A DNA stretch of 64,000 bases, taken from Oscillospiraceae bacterium. Its GTDB lineage: Bacteria; Bacillota; Clostridia; Oscillospirales; Oscillospiraceae. Under the pieces are notes generated by a model. It did not search any database and was not told the origin of the DNA. It saw only the letters and a list, made by a program, of their open reading frames with translations. Positions 51,392 through 60,648 of the stretch are shown here, one piece after another (the stretch's first letter is position 1; each line of letters opens with the position of its first letter). The translations under genes and the position numbers were made by a program. The stretch covers positions 1-64,000 of the forward strand of contig JAFXAQ010000036.1 of the NCBI GenBank assembly GCA_017516925.1, given 5' to 3'.

Positions 51392-51394
51392 GAA

Positions 51395-53464
51395 TTAACT
51401 AACTTTATTCTCGTTGGTGATGACGTCGCCGGCTTCGCCCACTTCAAAGTAGATGTCCAGAATATCCCGGGCAATGGTTGCCAGCTGGGAGCCGTGACCT
51501 GCCTTTTCGCCGTAGATGGCGATGGCAATTTGCGGGTCGTCTGCCGGGGCATAGCACACAAAGGCGCCGTGGTCAGAGGAATTGCGGTTGCCCTGGGCTG
51601 TACCGGTTTTGGCTGCCACGGACACCGGGTAATTTTTAAAGGTGCCGTAGGCGGTACCGGACCAGTCCTCGGTTTTCTGGGTAACCAGCTTCATACCGGT
51701 GGTGTAGGCAAGGTAGGCATCGTCGGAGATTTCCAGGGTGCTGAGCACCTCTTTTTTGCTCTCCTTCAGCAGCTGCCGATAGTCCGAGCTGACCACACGG
51801 TTCAGGAAGGTCGCCTTGTACCGGGTGCCCCGGTTTGCCAGCGCCGTCACATAGGAGCACAGCTGCATAGGGGTAAACCGGTTGTCGGACTGACCGATGG
51901 CGGCGGTGATTTTATCCGCCTGATACCATTTCGGCTCCTCCGGATACAGCTCCGCCTTGGTTTCCGGATTTGCCCGGTGACCGGTGTTTTCCGGAAGCTC
52001 AATACCGGTTGGCTCGCCCAAGCCCAATGCCTTGGCGGTTTTGTCCATTGCGGTAATGGAGATTCTATCGCCCAAGTCGTAGAAGAAATAGTTGCAGGAC
52101 ACCTGCAGAGCAGTGGCAGCTGTCAGGTCCTCGTGGGTCCGTCCGTAGCTGGTGTAGCGCAGACATTTGACCACGAAGCCCGGGGCATACTTGCTGTAAA
52201 CGCCCTTATCCACAATCACCGTACCGGAGTTAATCACACCGGAATCGATACCGGCAATGACCATGGACATTTTGTAGGTGGAGCCGGGGGGATATTCTCC
52301 CTGAAGTGCCCGGTTGTACAAGGGGTCGTACTCCGCCTCCAGAATTTCCTCGTAATTTTCAAAATAGGTGGACAGGTCATAGGTGGGGTAGCTGCCGCAG
52401 ACCAGCACCTGACCGGTTTTCACGTTCATCGCCACCACCGCACAGCCCTCGGCATCCTGACCGTCCCGGAGCTCGCCGTTACGCAGCTGGTAGACCACCC
52501 GTTCCATACCCTCCTCGGCGGCACGCTGGAGATTCACGTCGATGGAAACCTCCACGTTGGCGCCAGCCTTGGGCTCCACAATATAGCGGGAGGAGACCAG
52601 CTCTCCGGAGACAGTGACCGTGTCCTCCCGGATGCCGTCCACACCGTGCAGATACTCCTCAAAGGCTGCCTCCAGACCGCTTTGCCCGATTTCTGAGTCC
52701 ATAGAGTAGTCCGGGTTGTCCTTATATTGTTCCCACTGCTGGGCATTCATTTTGCCCACAAAGCCCAAAATATGGGCGGCATATTTGGTGTTGTATTCCC
52801 GGACGGTGGTCTTTTCCACCATCAGTCCCGGCACATTCAGCTCCACAAGACTTGCCAGGTTTTCGTCGGAAACGTCACTTAAAAACACATGGTTGGAAAG
52901 ACTGCCCACGCAGCCCCGCAGGTCCATTTCATAGCGAAGACCTATCACCTTCCGGGCAATTTCCTCCGGCCAGGTGGCTGGAATTTTGTAGCGCTCCCGC
53001 AGCCGTTTTACCAAAAGAGGCGCCGTAATATCCGAATCGAGCTCTTTTTCGCCCAGGTACGTCTGGAAGTACCCCTGCCAGGCGGAGTTATACTCGTCCA
53101 GCGTGTACACAAAGGGGCGCTCCATAGACACCGGAAAATTTTCGTTGTATTCGATATTTTGCTCCTGGCAGCGCATCACCAGCTGATACAAATAATCGTT
53201 GGTGCCGCTGGCGGTGAGCAGCACGTAATGGTTAATCACCAAATCGTAGCTGGCACGGTTCACCGTCAGGGGGTTGCCGTTGGTGTCCAGAATGTCACCC
53301 CGGGCAGCCTTCACCCGGGTACGGGTGGTAAAGGTGCTGGTGTTGTCCTTGTTGCCGCCGGTTTGAATCATTTGCAAATCGTAGAGCTTAAAGGCGAAGA
53401 ACAAAATAACCGCCGCCACCGCAAGTATTAAGATTTTTGCCCGGAAGCGGGTTATTCTTTCCAT
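51395..53464 (-). CDS. Penicillin-binding protein 2 (elongation transpeptidase)
   Basis: A 689-residue class B PBP: N-terminal anchor (ILILAVAAVILFFAF), a dimerisation/pedestal domain (to ~330), then the transpeptidase. Active-site motifs are PGSTYKMS (Ser-x-x-Lys), VSCNYFF (SxN) and AAKTGTAQ (KTG). GDILDTNGNPLTVN is the N-terminal PBP2 signature. It forms cell-wall crosslinks in rod elongation with MreC and MreD, encoded directly upstream. RodA and MreB are not in this window. Confidence 0.94.
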   Translation of the reverse strand: MERITRFRAKILILAVAAVILFFAFKLYDLQMIQTGGNKDNTSTFTTRTRVKAARGDILDTNGNPLTVNRASYDLVINHYVLLTASGTNDYLYQLVMRCQEQNIEYNENFPVSMERPFVYTLDEYNSAWQGYFQTYLGEKELDSDITAPLLVKRLRERYKIPATWPEEIARKVIGLRYEMDLRGCVGSLSNHVFLSDVSDENLASLVELNVPGLMVEKTTVREYNTKYAAHILGFVGKMNAQQWEQYKDNPDYSMDSEIGQSGLEAAFEEYLHGVDGIREDTVTVSGELVSSRYIVEPKAGANVEVSIDVNLQRAAEEGMERVVYQLRNGELRDGQDAEGCAVVAMNVKTGQVLVCGSYPTYDLSTYFENYEEILEAEYDPLYNRALQGEYPPGSTYKMSMVIAGIDSGVINSGTVIVDKGVYSKYAPGFVVKCLRYTSYGRTHEDLTAATALQVSCNYFFYDLGDRISITAMDKTAKALGLGEPTGIELPENTGHRANPETKAELYPEEPKWYQADKITAAIGQSDNRFTPMQLCSYVTALANRGTRYKATFLNRVVSSDYRQLLKESKKEVLSTLEISDDAYLAYTTGMKLVTQKTEDWSGTAYGTFKNYPVSVAAKTGTAQGNRNSSDHGAFVCYAPADDPQIAIAIYGEKAGHGSQLATIARDILDIYFEVGEAGDVITNENKVS

Positions 53465-54030
53465 GCTTCTCCTCCAATTTTACTCACTGCGCCCACCACC
53501 GGATACAGCAGCGGCGCCCATAGCAAGGTCAAGCCTGCCGTCAGGGCAAAGGCGCCCAGGCGGGCAGGGTTGGTCTGCCCCAGAAACAGGGCAATGGCAA
53601 AGACAATCAGCTGATACACAAAAAGCCCCGCCCCTGTGCACAGCATTGTGGCGGCAAAGCCCTTGCGCAGGTAGCTTTGCCGGAAATAGGAAATGAAAAC
53701 ACTGATGGCTGTCAGCAGCACGAGGCTGTGATACCCGGCGCCAGCGCCGGAAAACAGATAACAGGCAGACGCCACCAGAGAAAATACGCTGCCCCGTTCC
53801 ATCCCCTCTGCCAGACAGATGAGGAAAATGCCGCAGGGCACCAAATCCGTGGTGCTGCCAAACAGGCGCACCTGACACAAAAGCACATCCTGCACCACCG
53901 ACAGCGCCAAAAGCACCAGGGCATACAGCAGCCATTTGAGGAGGCTCTTTTGCTGCTGACGGGTCAGTATCAGCTTGTTGGCGATTCCGGAGCGCTCTTT
54001 ATCCGGTCTGAATTCATACCGTTTTGCCAT
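53452..54030 (-). CDS. mreD: Rod shape-determining protein MreD
   Basis: A 192-residue polytopic protein with a charged cytoplasmic N-terminus of ~30 residues and five to six helices from LLKWLLYALVLLALSVVQDVLL on. GIFLICLAEGMERGSVFSLVASACY matches MreD. Overlaps the PBP2 start by 13 bases and starts at the mreC stop. Confidence 0.88.
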   Translation of the reverse strand: MAKRYEFRPDKERSGIANKLILTRQQQKSLLKWLLYALVLLALSVVQDVLLCQVRLFGSTTDLVPCGIFLICLAEGMERGSVFSLVASACYLFSGAGAGYHSLVLLTAISVFISYFRQSYLRKGFAATMLCTGAGLFVYQLIVFAIALFLGQTNPARLGAFALTAGLTLLWAPLLYPVVGAVSKIGGEAWKE

Positions 54031-54860
54031 CAGCCGACCTCATATTCCGTCACCACAAACACCTGCTCCAGCGCCGCAACGTTGGCAGCAGGCTCCAAAA
54101 GGGCGTACTTGGCAACACCGGTGTCGTCAAAGTCCGCATCCACCACGTAGCCGATAATCAGATTCCGGGGGTAGACCATAGAGCCGGTGGTCACCACCTG
54201 GTCGTTGTTGCGGATAACAGAGTTACTGGGCAGGTAGTCCATTCTGAGAAGTCCGGAAAGACCGGTGGCATAACCGCCCTGAACCATTCCGTTATAGCCG
54301 GAGGAGGAAATGGTGGCACCGATTTCCAGAGAGCTGTCCAGCACGGTTTTCACCTCTGCATAGTTCAGCCCCACCTCACTGACAAGGCCTACCACCTCGC
54401 CGTTGGCGGTAATCACACACATACCCTCGGCAAGTCCGGAGGTGCTGCCCCGGTTGACGGTGAAGGAGCTGGACCATTCCTGAGAGCTTCTGGAAATGAT
54501 ATAGCAGTCCACCAGCTTATAGTCCTCGTGGACCTGCTTCAGCTCCGCAACAGCCCGGAGGTTATCGTTTTCCCGCATCAAAGCGTCCGCATCCCGGGCA
54601 GCCTTCTCCAGTCGGGCGATTTCCTCCTTCAGCGCCTCGTTTTCTGCCTGCAGCGCCTCATAGCCGAACATATAGTTATACAGCCGCTGAGCCTGGTCCG
54701 TCAGCTGGCTGGCGCCGGTGCGGATAGGGGTCAGGATACCCTTTACCGCCATCTCCGGCAGAGACAGCCCGGTGAGATTACTCACCACCGCCAACAGCAC
54801 CGCCAGCAGCACCGCCACAATCAAAACCACCCGGACCCGGGTAGAGAAAAAGTGCTTCAT
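54030..54860 (-). CDS. mreC: Rod shape-determining protein MreC
   Basis: A 276-residue protein with one N-terminal helix (VRVVLIVAVLLAVLLAVVS), a coiled coil (AENEALKEEIARLEKAARDAD) and a beta-barrel pair with WSSSFTVNRGSTSGLAEGMCV and GLVGLVSEVG-type segments. It activates PBP2 from outside the membrane. Overlaps maf by four bases. Confidence 0.94.
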   Translation of the reverse strand: MKHFFSTRVRVVLIVAVLLAVLLAVVSNLTGLSLPEMAVKGILTPIRTGASQLTDQAQRLYNYMFGYEALQAENEALKEEIARLEKAARDADALMRENDNLRAVAELKQVHEDYKLVDCYIISRSSQEWSSSFTVNRGSTSGLAEGMCVITANGEVVGLVSEVGLNYAEVKTVLDSSLEIGATISSSGYNGMVQGGYATGLSGLLRMDYLPSNSVIRNNDQVVTTGSMVYPRNLIIGYVVDADFDDTGVAKYALLEPAANVAALEQVFVVTEYEVG

Positions 54861-55417
54861 TGGTTCTCCTCCAGCAGTTCTGAGAGAATCTGACTGAGCT
54901 TACACACGGGAAGACCCACCACGTTAAAGTAGTCGCCCCGGATACCGGACACGAACTTCGCCGCGCCGCCTTGAATACCGTAGGCGCCAGCCTTGTCCAT
55001 AGGCTCCCCGGTGGCAACATAGGCGGCAATTTCCGCTTCCGACAGCTCCCGGAATTTCACAAGGGTTTCCTCCGCAAAGCTGATGCTGCCCCCGGGATAC
55101 AGCACCGTCACACCGGTGATGACCTTATGGGTTTTTCCGGAGAGGGCTTTGAGGATTTTTTCTGCGTGGCGGACATTTTTGGGCTTGCCAAGAACCGTGT
55201 GTCCTGCCACCACGATGGTATCCGCCCCAATCACGATTTCCCCGGGCTGGGCTGCCGCCTCCGCCTTCCGGCGGCTGAGCTGCTTTGCCTGCTCCTGGGG
55301 AGAAAGCCAGGGCTTCAGGGTTTCCTCTGCCTGGGCTGTCCGGACGGTAAAGGGGATGCCAATCAATTCCATCAGCTCCCGACGTCTGGGAGACTGGGAT
55401 GCTAAAATTACGTTCAT
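54857..55417 (-). CDS. maf: Maf-family nucleoside triphosphate pyrophosphatase
   Basis: A 186-residue protein. VILASQSPRRRELMELIGI is the Maf signature, VIGADTIVVAGHTVLGKPKN the catalytic loop, and DKAGAYGIQGGAAKFVSGIRGDYFNVVGLPV the C-terminal motif of dTTP/UTP-specific Maf enzymes. It cleaves non-canonical nucleotides and is often found next to mreBCD. Shares one base with the U32 stop (TAATG). Confidence 0.95.
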   Translation of the reverse strand: MNVILASQSPRRRELMELIGIPFTVRTAQAEETLKPWLSPQEQAKQLSRRKAEAAAQPGEIVIGADTIVVAGHTVLGKPKNVRHAEKILKALSGKTHKVITGVTVLYPGGSISFAEETLVKFRELSEAEIAAYVATGEPMDKAGAYGIQGGAAKFVSGIRGDYFNVVGLPVCKLSQILSELLEENQ

Positions 55418-57498
55418 TATTCCACTCCTCGCAAGTATAAGCCTCTGGTGCAGGCGCCGGGGTCAAAGGGTACCGGCTCCCGGTAGGACCGCAGCACCAT
55501 ATCCACCTCATTGGGATTTTCCGTGGTGAAATACAGCCGGGTTGCCCACAGTCCCAGTCGGGACAGGTCCTGCTGTCTGTCTAACAAATTCAGCTTTTTG
55601 CCGTTGAGCAGCACGCTGCGGCAGCTGTTTCCGTCTTTGATAATGGGAAACTCCGCCCCGGTTTTGTCCGTGAGCCTGGCATTACCCTGCTGGCAGCTGC
55701 AGGCGCCGGTTCTGCCCTGAATGAGGCAGTTTTCCGTGACCATCAGGGGCATTCTGCCGTAGCAAAGCATTTCCGTGGGCACTGCCTTGCTTACGTCCCG
55801 TATCTGGGGCAGGGTCATTTCCACACTCACCGCTGCCGACACCAGCTCCAGCTCCCGGGCGATGTTCATGGCCGCAGAGCTGTACAGGTTCAGGCTGATA
55901 TCTCCCCGGACATCCATCCGGCAATCCCGGGCAGGCAAAATGTGTCCCAGATTTCCTACCAGCACCTCCCGGACACCCAGGCGGCGCAGGGCTACCATTG
56001 CCTGCTTCACTGTCTCCATTTCCCCATCGTGGATGATTTTGGGCAGCACGGCGCAGACATTTGCCCGGTTTGCCAGCTCCCGGGTGAAGTCCGGGCTCTG
56101 GGTCAGCAGGTGCAGCGGCACGTACAGCACCGCCGGCTGCATTTTCAAAAGCCGCGGGGTAATCTGCTCCAGACCGGTCACCTGCACCGTCAGGGCAGGA
56201 TGATGCCGGTTACCGGGCATACGGCGCACCGGCGCCGGCTTTGACAGCCGCTTTACCTCCCGGCGGGCACGCTGGGCAGTGAGCATATTCAGCACGTCCC
56301 GTCGCATCTGGTTGATAGCGGCAGCGGGAAGGGTCACACCGGGTACCACGTGACAGCGCACCTCAGCAGCATAATAGGGGGTGCCGCCGGTTTTCCGCAG
56401 CCGGTCAGCCAGGGCTTCCTCGGTCAGCTCCGCAACCCTTGCCTGCTCCGGCTGGGGTCCCTCCACCGAGCAGCTTCTGCCCTGGGGGTCCGTCACCGCC
56501 AGGCTGCTTCTGCCGGCAGTGATATGGGCAGAAAAGGTCACCGGCACCAAGGGCGCCTCCCCTACCTCGTAGGTCTTCCGGATTTCCCGGAGCCAGGCGG
56601 TGTCCTCCGGCGTTTCCTGCCGGGTGCCGAACATCTGGGGACCTAGCCTTCCGGTATAGTAGCCGTCGGTAAAGCCCTGACGGTTAAAGGCGGTGTGGAG
56701 GGTTTGGAGCATTGCCTGGGTGACGTGCCCGGTGTCCAGCGCCTGCCGGTACACAGCAGTAACGGCGGCAACGTACTCCGGACGCTTCATCCGTCCCTCC
56801 AGCTTCAGGGATGCCACCCCCATAGCCTCCAGGTCCTTCACATACTGCACCAGGCAGTTGTCCTTCAGGCTCAGGGGGTATTTGTTTTCATGGCGGTTAT
56901 AGCCGTAGCTTTGACGGCAGGGCTGGGCGCAGCGCCCTCGGTTACCGGAGCGACCGCCGATGGCGGCGGAAAGGTAGCACTGCCCGGAATAGCACATACA
57001 CAGGGCACCATGACCGAACACTTCAATTTCAATGGGAGAATGGGCGGTGATGTAGCGAATTTCCTCCCGGCTCAGCTCACGGCTGAGCACCACCCGGGTA
57101 AAGCCCCATCCGGCGCACAGCTGGACGCCTGCCAGGTTATGCACCGTCATCTGGGTGGAGCCGTGGATGGGAATGTGGGGGGCAATCTGCTTGCACAGCC
57201 GCACAACACCCAAATCCTGCACAATAAAGGCATCCACATCACATTCTGCCGCCTGGGCAATCAACTGGGCAGCCTCTGCCGTTTCCTTGTCGGACACCAG
57301 GGTGTTCACCGCCAGATGGACGGCTACCCCCCGGATATGGCAATATTTCACAGCCTCAGCCAGGTCCTGGGCCGTAAAATTTCTGGCGCCCTGCCGGGCA
57401 TTAAATTGTCCGCAGCCCAAATAGACTGCATTGGCGCCATTTTGTACGGCGGCACGCAGCGCCTCCATAGAACCGGCGGGGGCTAAAAGTTCCAGCAT
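55417..57498 (-). CDS. U32-family peptidase-like protein with DUF3656 domain (RNA hydroxylation family)
   Basis: A 693-residue protein. The U32 domain spans ~1-320: LELLAPAGSMEALRAAVQNGANAVYLG, ELSREEIRYI, and FGHGALCMCYSGQCYLSAAIGGRSGNRGRCAQPCR with the four conserved cysteines. A DUF3656-like middle (~390-430) follows, and a C-terminal second domain (RLMPAL-like MPLMVTENCLIQGRTGACSCQ) has further cysteines. Such proteins make 5-hydroxyuridine in tRNA or 5-hydroxycytidine in 23S rRNA. First gene of the wall operon. Confidence 0.9.
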   Translation of the reverse strand: MLELLAPAGSMEALRAAVQNGANAVYLGCGQFNARQGARNFTAQDLAEAVKYCHIRGVAVHLAVNTLVSDKETAEAAQLIAQAAECDVDAFIVQDLGVVRLCKQIAPHIPIHGSTQMTVHNLAGVQLCAGWGFTRVVLSRELSREEIRYITAHSPIEIEVFGHGALCMCYSGQCYLSAAIGGRSGNRGRCAQPCRQSYGYNRHENKYPLSLKDNCLVQYVKDLEAMGVASLKLEGRMKRPEYVAAVTAVYRQALDTGHVTQAMLQTLHTAFNRQGFTDGYYTGRLGPQMFGTRQETPEDTAWLREIRKTYEVGEAPLVPVTFSAHITAGRSSLAVTDPQGRSCSVEGPQPEQARVAELTEEALADRLRKTGGTPYYAAEVRCHVVPGVTLPAAAINQMRRDVLNMLTAQRARREVKRLSKPAPVRRMPGNRHHPALTVQVTGLEQITPRLLKMQPAVLYVPLHLLTQSPDFTRELANRANVCAVLPKIIHDGEMETVKQAMVALRRLGVREVLVGNLGHILPARDCRMDVRGDISLNLYSSAAMNIARELELVSAAVSVEMTLPQIRDVSKAVPTEMLCYGRMPLMVTENCLIQGRTGACSCQQGNARLTDKTGAEFPIIKDGNSCRSVLLNGKKLNLLDRQQDLSRLGLWATRLYFTTENPNEVDMVLRSYREPVPFDPGACTRGLYLRGVE

Positions 57499-57662
57499 AA
57501 TCTCTTTCTCCGTAGTTACAGCAATAGTTAGTATACATTATAACACAAAAATTTCCCCACTTCTACCCCGGAAACCAAATTTTTTATGAATTTTCCGAAT
57601 GACCTCTTAGGTTGTCAAGTCAAGGAGCCTTGCATGCGGTTGGAGGGTTTGGGGCAACGCAA

Positions 57663-57890
57663 AGAGGGCAAGAAAGCCCCAAAGACAAACAACGCGAACC
57701 TGTCGGCGTACATAGGTACGTTAAGGTTCGCGTTGTGCAGTAAGGCAAAACACCTTGCGTTAGCAAGTGCTTTTTCACAATCCCTCAGTCAAAAATCAAA
57801 GATTTTTGCCAGCTCCCTTTACACAAGGGAGCCTTTTTAAAATCCCATATAAATACTGTGTTTTGACGGTTTGGGGCTTTCCTGCCCTCT
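57663..57890 (-). ncRNA. Post-stop structured element A, copy 3 (after the DUF3048 gene)
   Basis: In the DUF3048 gene sense it starts three bases after the TAA. P1 is AGAGGGCAGGAAAGCCCCAAA (57890-57870) with 57663-57683, one G-U. P3 is GTCAAAACAC with GTGTTTTGCC. P2 is CAACGCGAACCT with AGGTTCGCGTTG, with cap CGTACC-TAT-GTACG. The P3 interior carries a CTCCCTT/AAGGGAG and AAAAATC-AAAG-ATTTTT repeat and CTTGC-TAAC-GCAAG. The flanking 57499-57662 has no gene. Confidence 0.68.
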
Positions 57891-57893
57891 TGT

Positions 57894-59015
57894 TTATTCG
57901 TAAGTAACTTTGCCTTGGCTGTCGCTGATAATGCCCACGTAGCTTCTGCCCACGCCCAGAGTCAGGGGCGTGCCGTCCTCCAGGGTGTATTGGAAGCTGT
58001 CGGTGACCTTGCTGTGGGTCCACTTGATGGGGACAATCTTGCCGTCGCAGGCAAAGTAGCCCTTGCCGCTGCCGGTGAGCTGGTAGTAGGACCGGGTGGT
58101 ATAGCCATCGGATACCAGCTTCTGGTCTGCCATCAGCACCAGCACATTCCGGTAGGTCAGCTGCTCGTCAGACTGACCGTCGATGTGGGTCTTCTTGGTG
58201 CTGCCGTAGAACTGGGTGGATTTGTACAGACCGGTGGCTGCATCGTACTTCATTTCCGTGGAACGGCTGCCCCGGAATGCCACCAGCACCCGGTTGGCGG
58301 TTTCGCCGGTAAACTCCGGGGTTTCTGCGAACTGATAGCCGTAATCCACCACCTCGGCGGTCTCAAACTTCTTGTCGGTCATAGCGGTCATCAGCTTCTC
58401 GCCGGTGGTAAAGAGGGTATGCTCAGTCTTGTAGCCCTGGGCCTTCCGGTCAGAATCCCGGTAGAAATACTTGCTGTTGGAAATCTGGTCCACGTGGTTC
58501 CACTGGGCAAGCTTGTTGTTCAGGTCGTACTTGCCTGCCTTAGCATCGGGGCTGCCGCCGCAATGGAACAGGGGCGCATTATAGGAGGTGGACAGGTGGT
58601 TGAAATAAGTACGGGCGCTGCGGATCGGTCCCACCTGACCGGCATTTTCCAAATCCGTGAACACCACCAGCAGCCGGGTGATGCCGCCCTCGGTCTCAAT
58701 TTCGTGAACGATGTCCGCCTTGCTCAGACCGTACTGGGGCAGACAGCCCTTGGAGTTACCCATAGACAGCGCCACAGGGCGGGTGGTAAAGGGCTCGGCG
58801 AGGACTTCGCCGGTGAGGGGGTGGCGGTAAAGCACTTCCGCCTCTGCCTCCGTGGTGGCAGGCTGGGTAGCTTCTGTGGTTTCCACAGTGGGCTCCGTGG
58901 TCACCTGGGTGGGCGCAGCGGTGGTGGTCACCGGGGTATCCTGGGTGTTACCGCAGGCGCAGAGGCTCAGGCAAACCAGTAAAACAAAAGCAATCATACG
59001 TTTCATATGCAACAA
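57894..59015 (-). CDS. DUF3048 (YerB-like) lipoprotein
   Basis: A 373-residue lipoprotein (LSLCACG, Cys ~21) with a Thr-rich linker (20-55) and the DUF3048 domain: RPVALSMGNSKGCLPQYGLSKADIVHEIETEGGITRLLVVF, VGPIRSARTYF, then a C-terminal DUF3048_C segment (YRNVLVLMADQK). YerB-type proteins are cell-surface and of uncertain function. Confidence 0.9.
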   Translation of the reverse strand: MLHMKRMIAFVLLVCLSLCACGNTQDTPVTTTAAPTQVTTEPTVETTEATQPATTEAEAEVLYRHPLTGEVLAEPFTTRPVALSMGNSKGCLPQYGLSKADIVHEIETEGGITRLLVVFTDLENAGQVGPIRSARTYFNHLSTSYNAPLFHCGGSPDAKAGKYDLNNKLAQWNHVDQISNSKYFYRDSDRKAQGYKTEHTLFTTGEKLMTAMTDKKFETAEVVDYGYQFAETPEFTGETANRVLVAFRGSRSTEMKYDAATGLYKSTQFYGSTKKTHIDGQSDEQLTYRNVLVLMADQKLVSDGYTTRSYYQLTGSGKGYFACDGKIVPIKWTHSKVTDSFQYTLEDGTPLTLGVGRSYVGIISDSQGKVTYE

Positions 59016-59040
59016 TCCTTTCTATGTTCAAGCTGGCGCT

Positions 59041-59069
59041 ATTATACCATATTTCCTATTACATTGCAA
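59041..59069 (-). promoter_or_regulatory. DUF3048 gene promoter
   Basis: Minus-strand TTGCAA (59069-59064), 17 bases, TATAAT (59046-59041), 26 bases before the ATG. Confidence 0.65.
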
Positions 59070-59097
59070 GGAAAAAACCGCCGGCTCCCCTGGCAAA

Positions 59098-60648
59098 TTA
59101 TCCCTTTATCAGGGCCTTTTCCATAGTCTTTCCCAGAGAATAATAGAACACGCTGTCCCGGGCGGGGGTCAGACCCGTAAGCAGTCCGCGCTCGGCATAC
59201 ACCGCATAGCTGCGAAACAGCACCGGGCACAGCCGTCCGTCATCCATAACCGCCTTGTGCAAAGAATAGTAGTTGCCGTGGTTGGCAAGGGCCTGATTGC
59301 ACAGGTTATACAGGGTAATATCACTCATACCGCCGTAATTCATAGCCCCCTTGGTGCTGAAAAAGGCGGTCAAATCCATATTGGGAGAGAGCTTGGTCTG
59401 CCCCAGATACAGGTCATACTGCTTCTGCTGCAGCGCTTTTTTGTAGGAGGAGGTGCTCAGCTCCGACATCTGGACCACCAGACCGGCGGCGGTGAGCATT
59501 TCCCCGATATCCCGGGCAACCCGCAGCCGCAGGCTGTCATCCTTATTGACCAGAAGCACCACCGTCTGTCCGGTGACGGAAGCATCGGTGACGGCTTTTG
59601 TAAAGGCTTCGCCCCCGTCATAGGCATACTTTTCCGCCAGCACGTCGCTGTAGTACGGAAACAGGGGCGAGGCAGGCAGGGTTGCGCTGCGGGCAAAGCC
59701 CCGGTAGTAGCTTTCCACCAGGGTATCCCGGTCAATGGCAAAGGTCAGGGCGGAACGGACCCCGGGCAGAGAAAACACCGGGCTTTCCACGTTGCAGCCC
59801 AAATACAGGAACAATCCGTTTTCGCAGTCCCACAGCTCATAGTCACACCGGTAGTCCGCATAGCTGTCCGAGCCCGGGTCAGCGCACACCAGACTTAGCT
59901 TTTCATATTGGAACTCGTCCCGGATGGAGGCGGGGCTTTGGGCATCACTTAAAGCAATGGCAGAGGCAGTGACCACCATATCGGCTTTGCACCACCAGTT
60001 GGTGTTTTTCCGCAAAACCGGGGTAGCCCCCTGACTGTCCAGATAGTAAGGTCCGGTTCCAACGGGTCTGTCCAGCTGCACCTGAGATGCCTTGACAATG
60101 GGAATATCCAGCAGTAGCGGCAGGTTTTCACAGTCGGTAGTCAGGGTTATTTGCACGCCGCCGTCGTCGGTGAGGGTCATTTCCTTCACCTGGGTAAAGC
60201 GGCCTGCATAGTAATCACTGTCCCGGGCTGTCTCCAGACTGGTAAGCACATCCTGAGCATTTAAGGCGCTGCCGTCGGAAAAAGTGGCATTTTCCGGGTA
60301 GAACACATAGGTTTTCAGGTCCTCCGACACAGCATACTGTTTGCACAGCTGGGGCGTGACCGCATAATTCCGGTCCACCGCAAACAGGCTCTGGTACAAC
60401 AGGGTAAACAGCGCCCGGTTGGTATAATCCGTGCAGGTATAGGGGTTCATGGTATGGTCCGGGTAATAGGTCAGGTTCAGTACCTGGTCGGATACTTCCT
60501 CCTCCTGCTGGGTCAAAGGCCCGGTGTAGTCCTCGTCCCAGGTCAGCCCCTTGCCGGTGGGCTCATAGGGCTTGTCCTCCTGATTGCAGCCGGAAAGCAT
60601 ACCGGCTATCAGCAGGCAGGACAGGATAAGGGCAACTGTTTTTTTCAT
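59098..60648 (-). CDS. ABC transporter substrate-binding lipoprotein, family 5 (Opp/Dpp-like)
   Basis: A 516-residue lipoprotein (GMLSGC, Cys ~21). LNLTYYPDHTMNPYTC, YENATFSDGSALNAQDVLTSLE (the SBP family 5 signature) and RPVGTGPYYL are typical of oligopeptide or nickel binding proteins. No permease or ATPase genes are adjacent, so it is an orphan receptor or uses one elsewhere. It overlaps pgeF by an ATGA. Confidence 0.88.
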   Translation of the reverse strand: MKKTVALILSCLLIAGMLSGCNQEDKPYEPTGKGLTWDEDYTGPLTQQEEEVSDQVLNLTYYPDHTMNPYTCTDYTNRALFTLLYQSLFAVDRNYAVTPQLCKQYAVSEDLKTYVFYPENATFSDGSALNAQDVLTSLETARDSDYYAGRFTQVKEMTLTDDGGVQITLTTDCENLPLLLDIPIVKASQVQLDRPVGTGPYYLDSQGATPVLRKNTNWWCKADMVVTASAIALSDAQSPASIRDEFQYEKLSLVCADPGSDSYADYRCDYELWDCENGLFLYLGCNVESPVFSLPGVRSALTFAIDRDTLVESYYRGFARSATLPASPLFPYYSDVLAEKYAYDGGEAFTKAVTDASVTGQTVVLLVNKDDSLRLRVARDIGEMLTAAGLVVQMSELSTSSYKKALQQKQYDLYLGQTKLSPNMDLTAFFSTKGAMNYGGMSDITLYNLCNQALANHGNYYSLHKAVMDDGRLCPVLFRSYAVYAERGLLTGLTPARDSVFYYSLGKTMEKALIKG

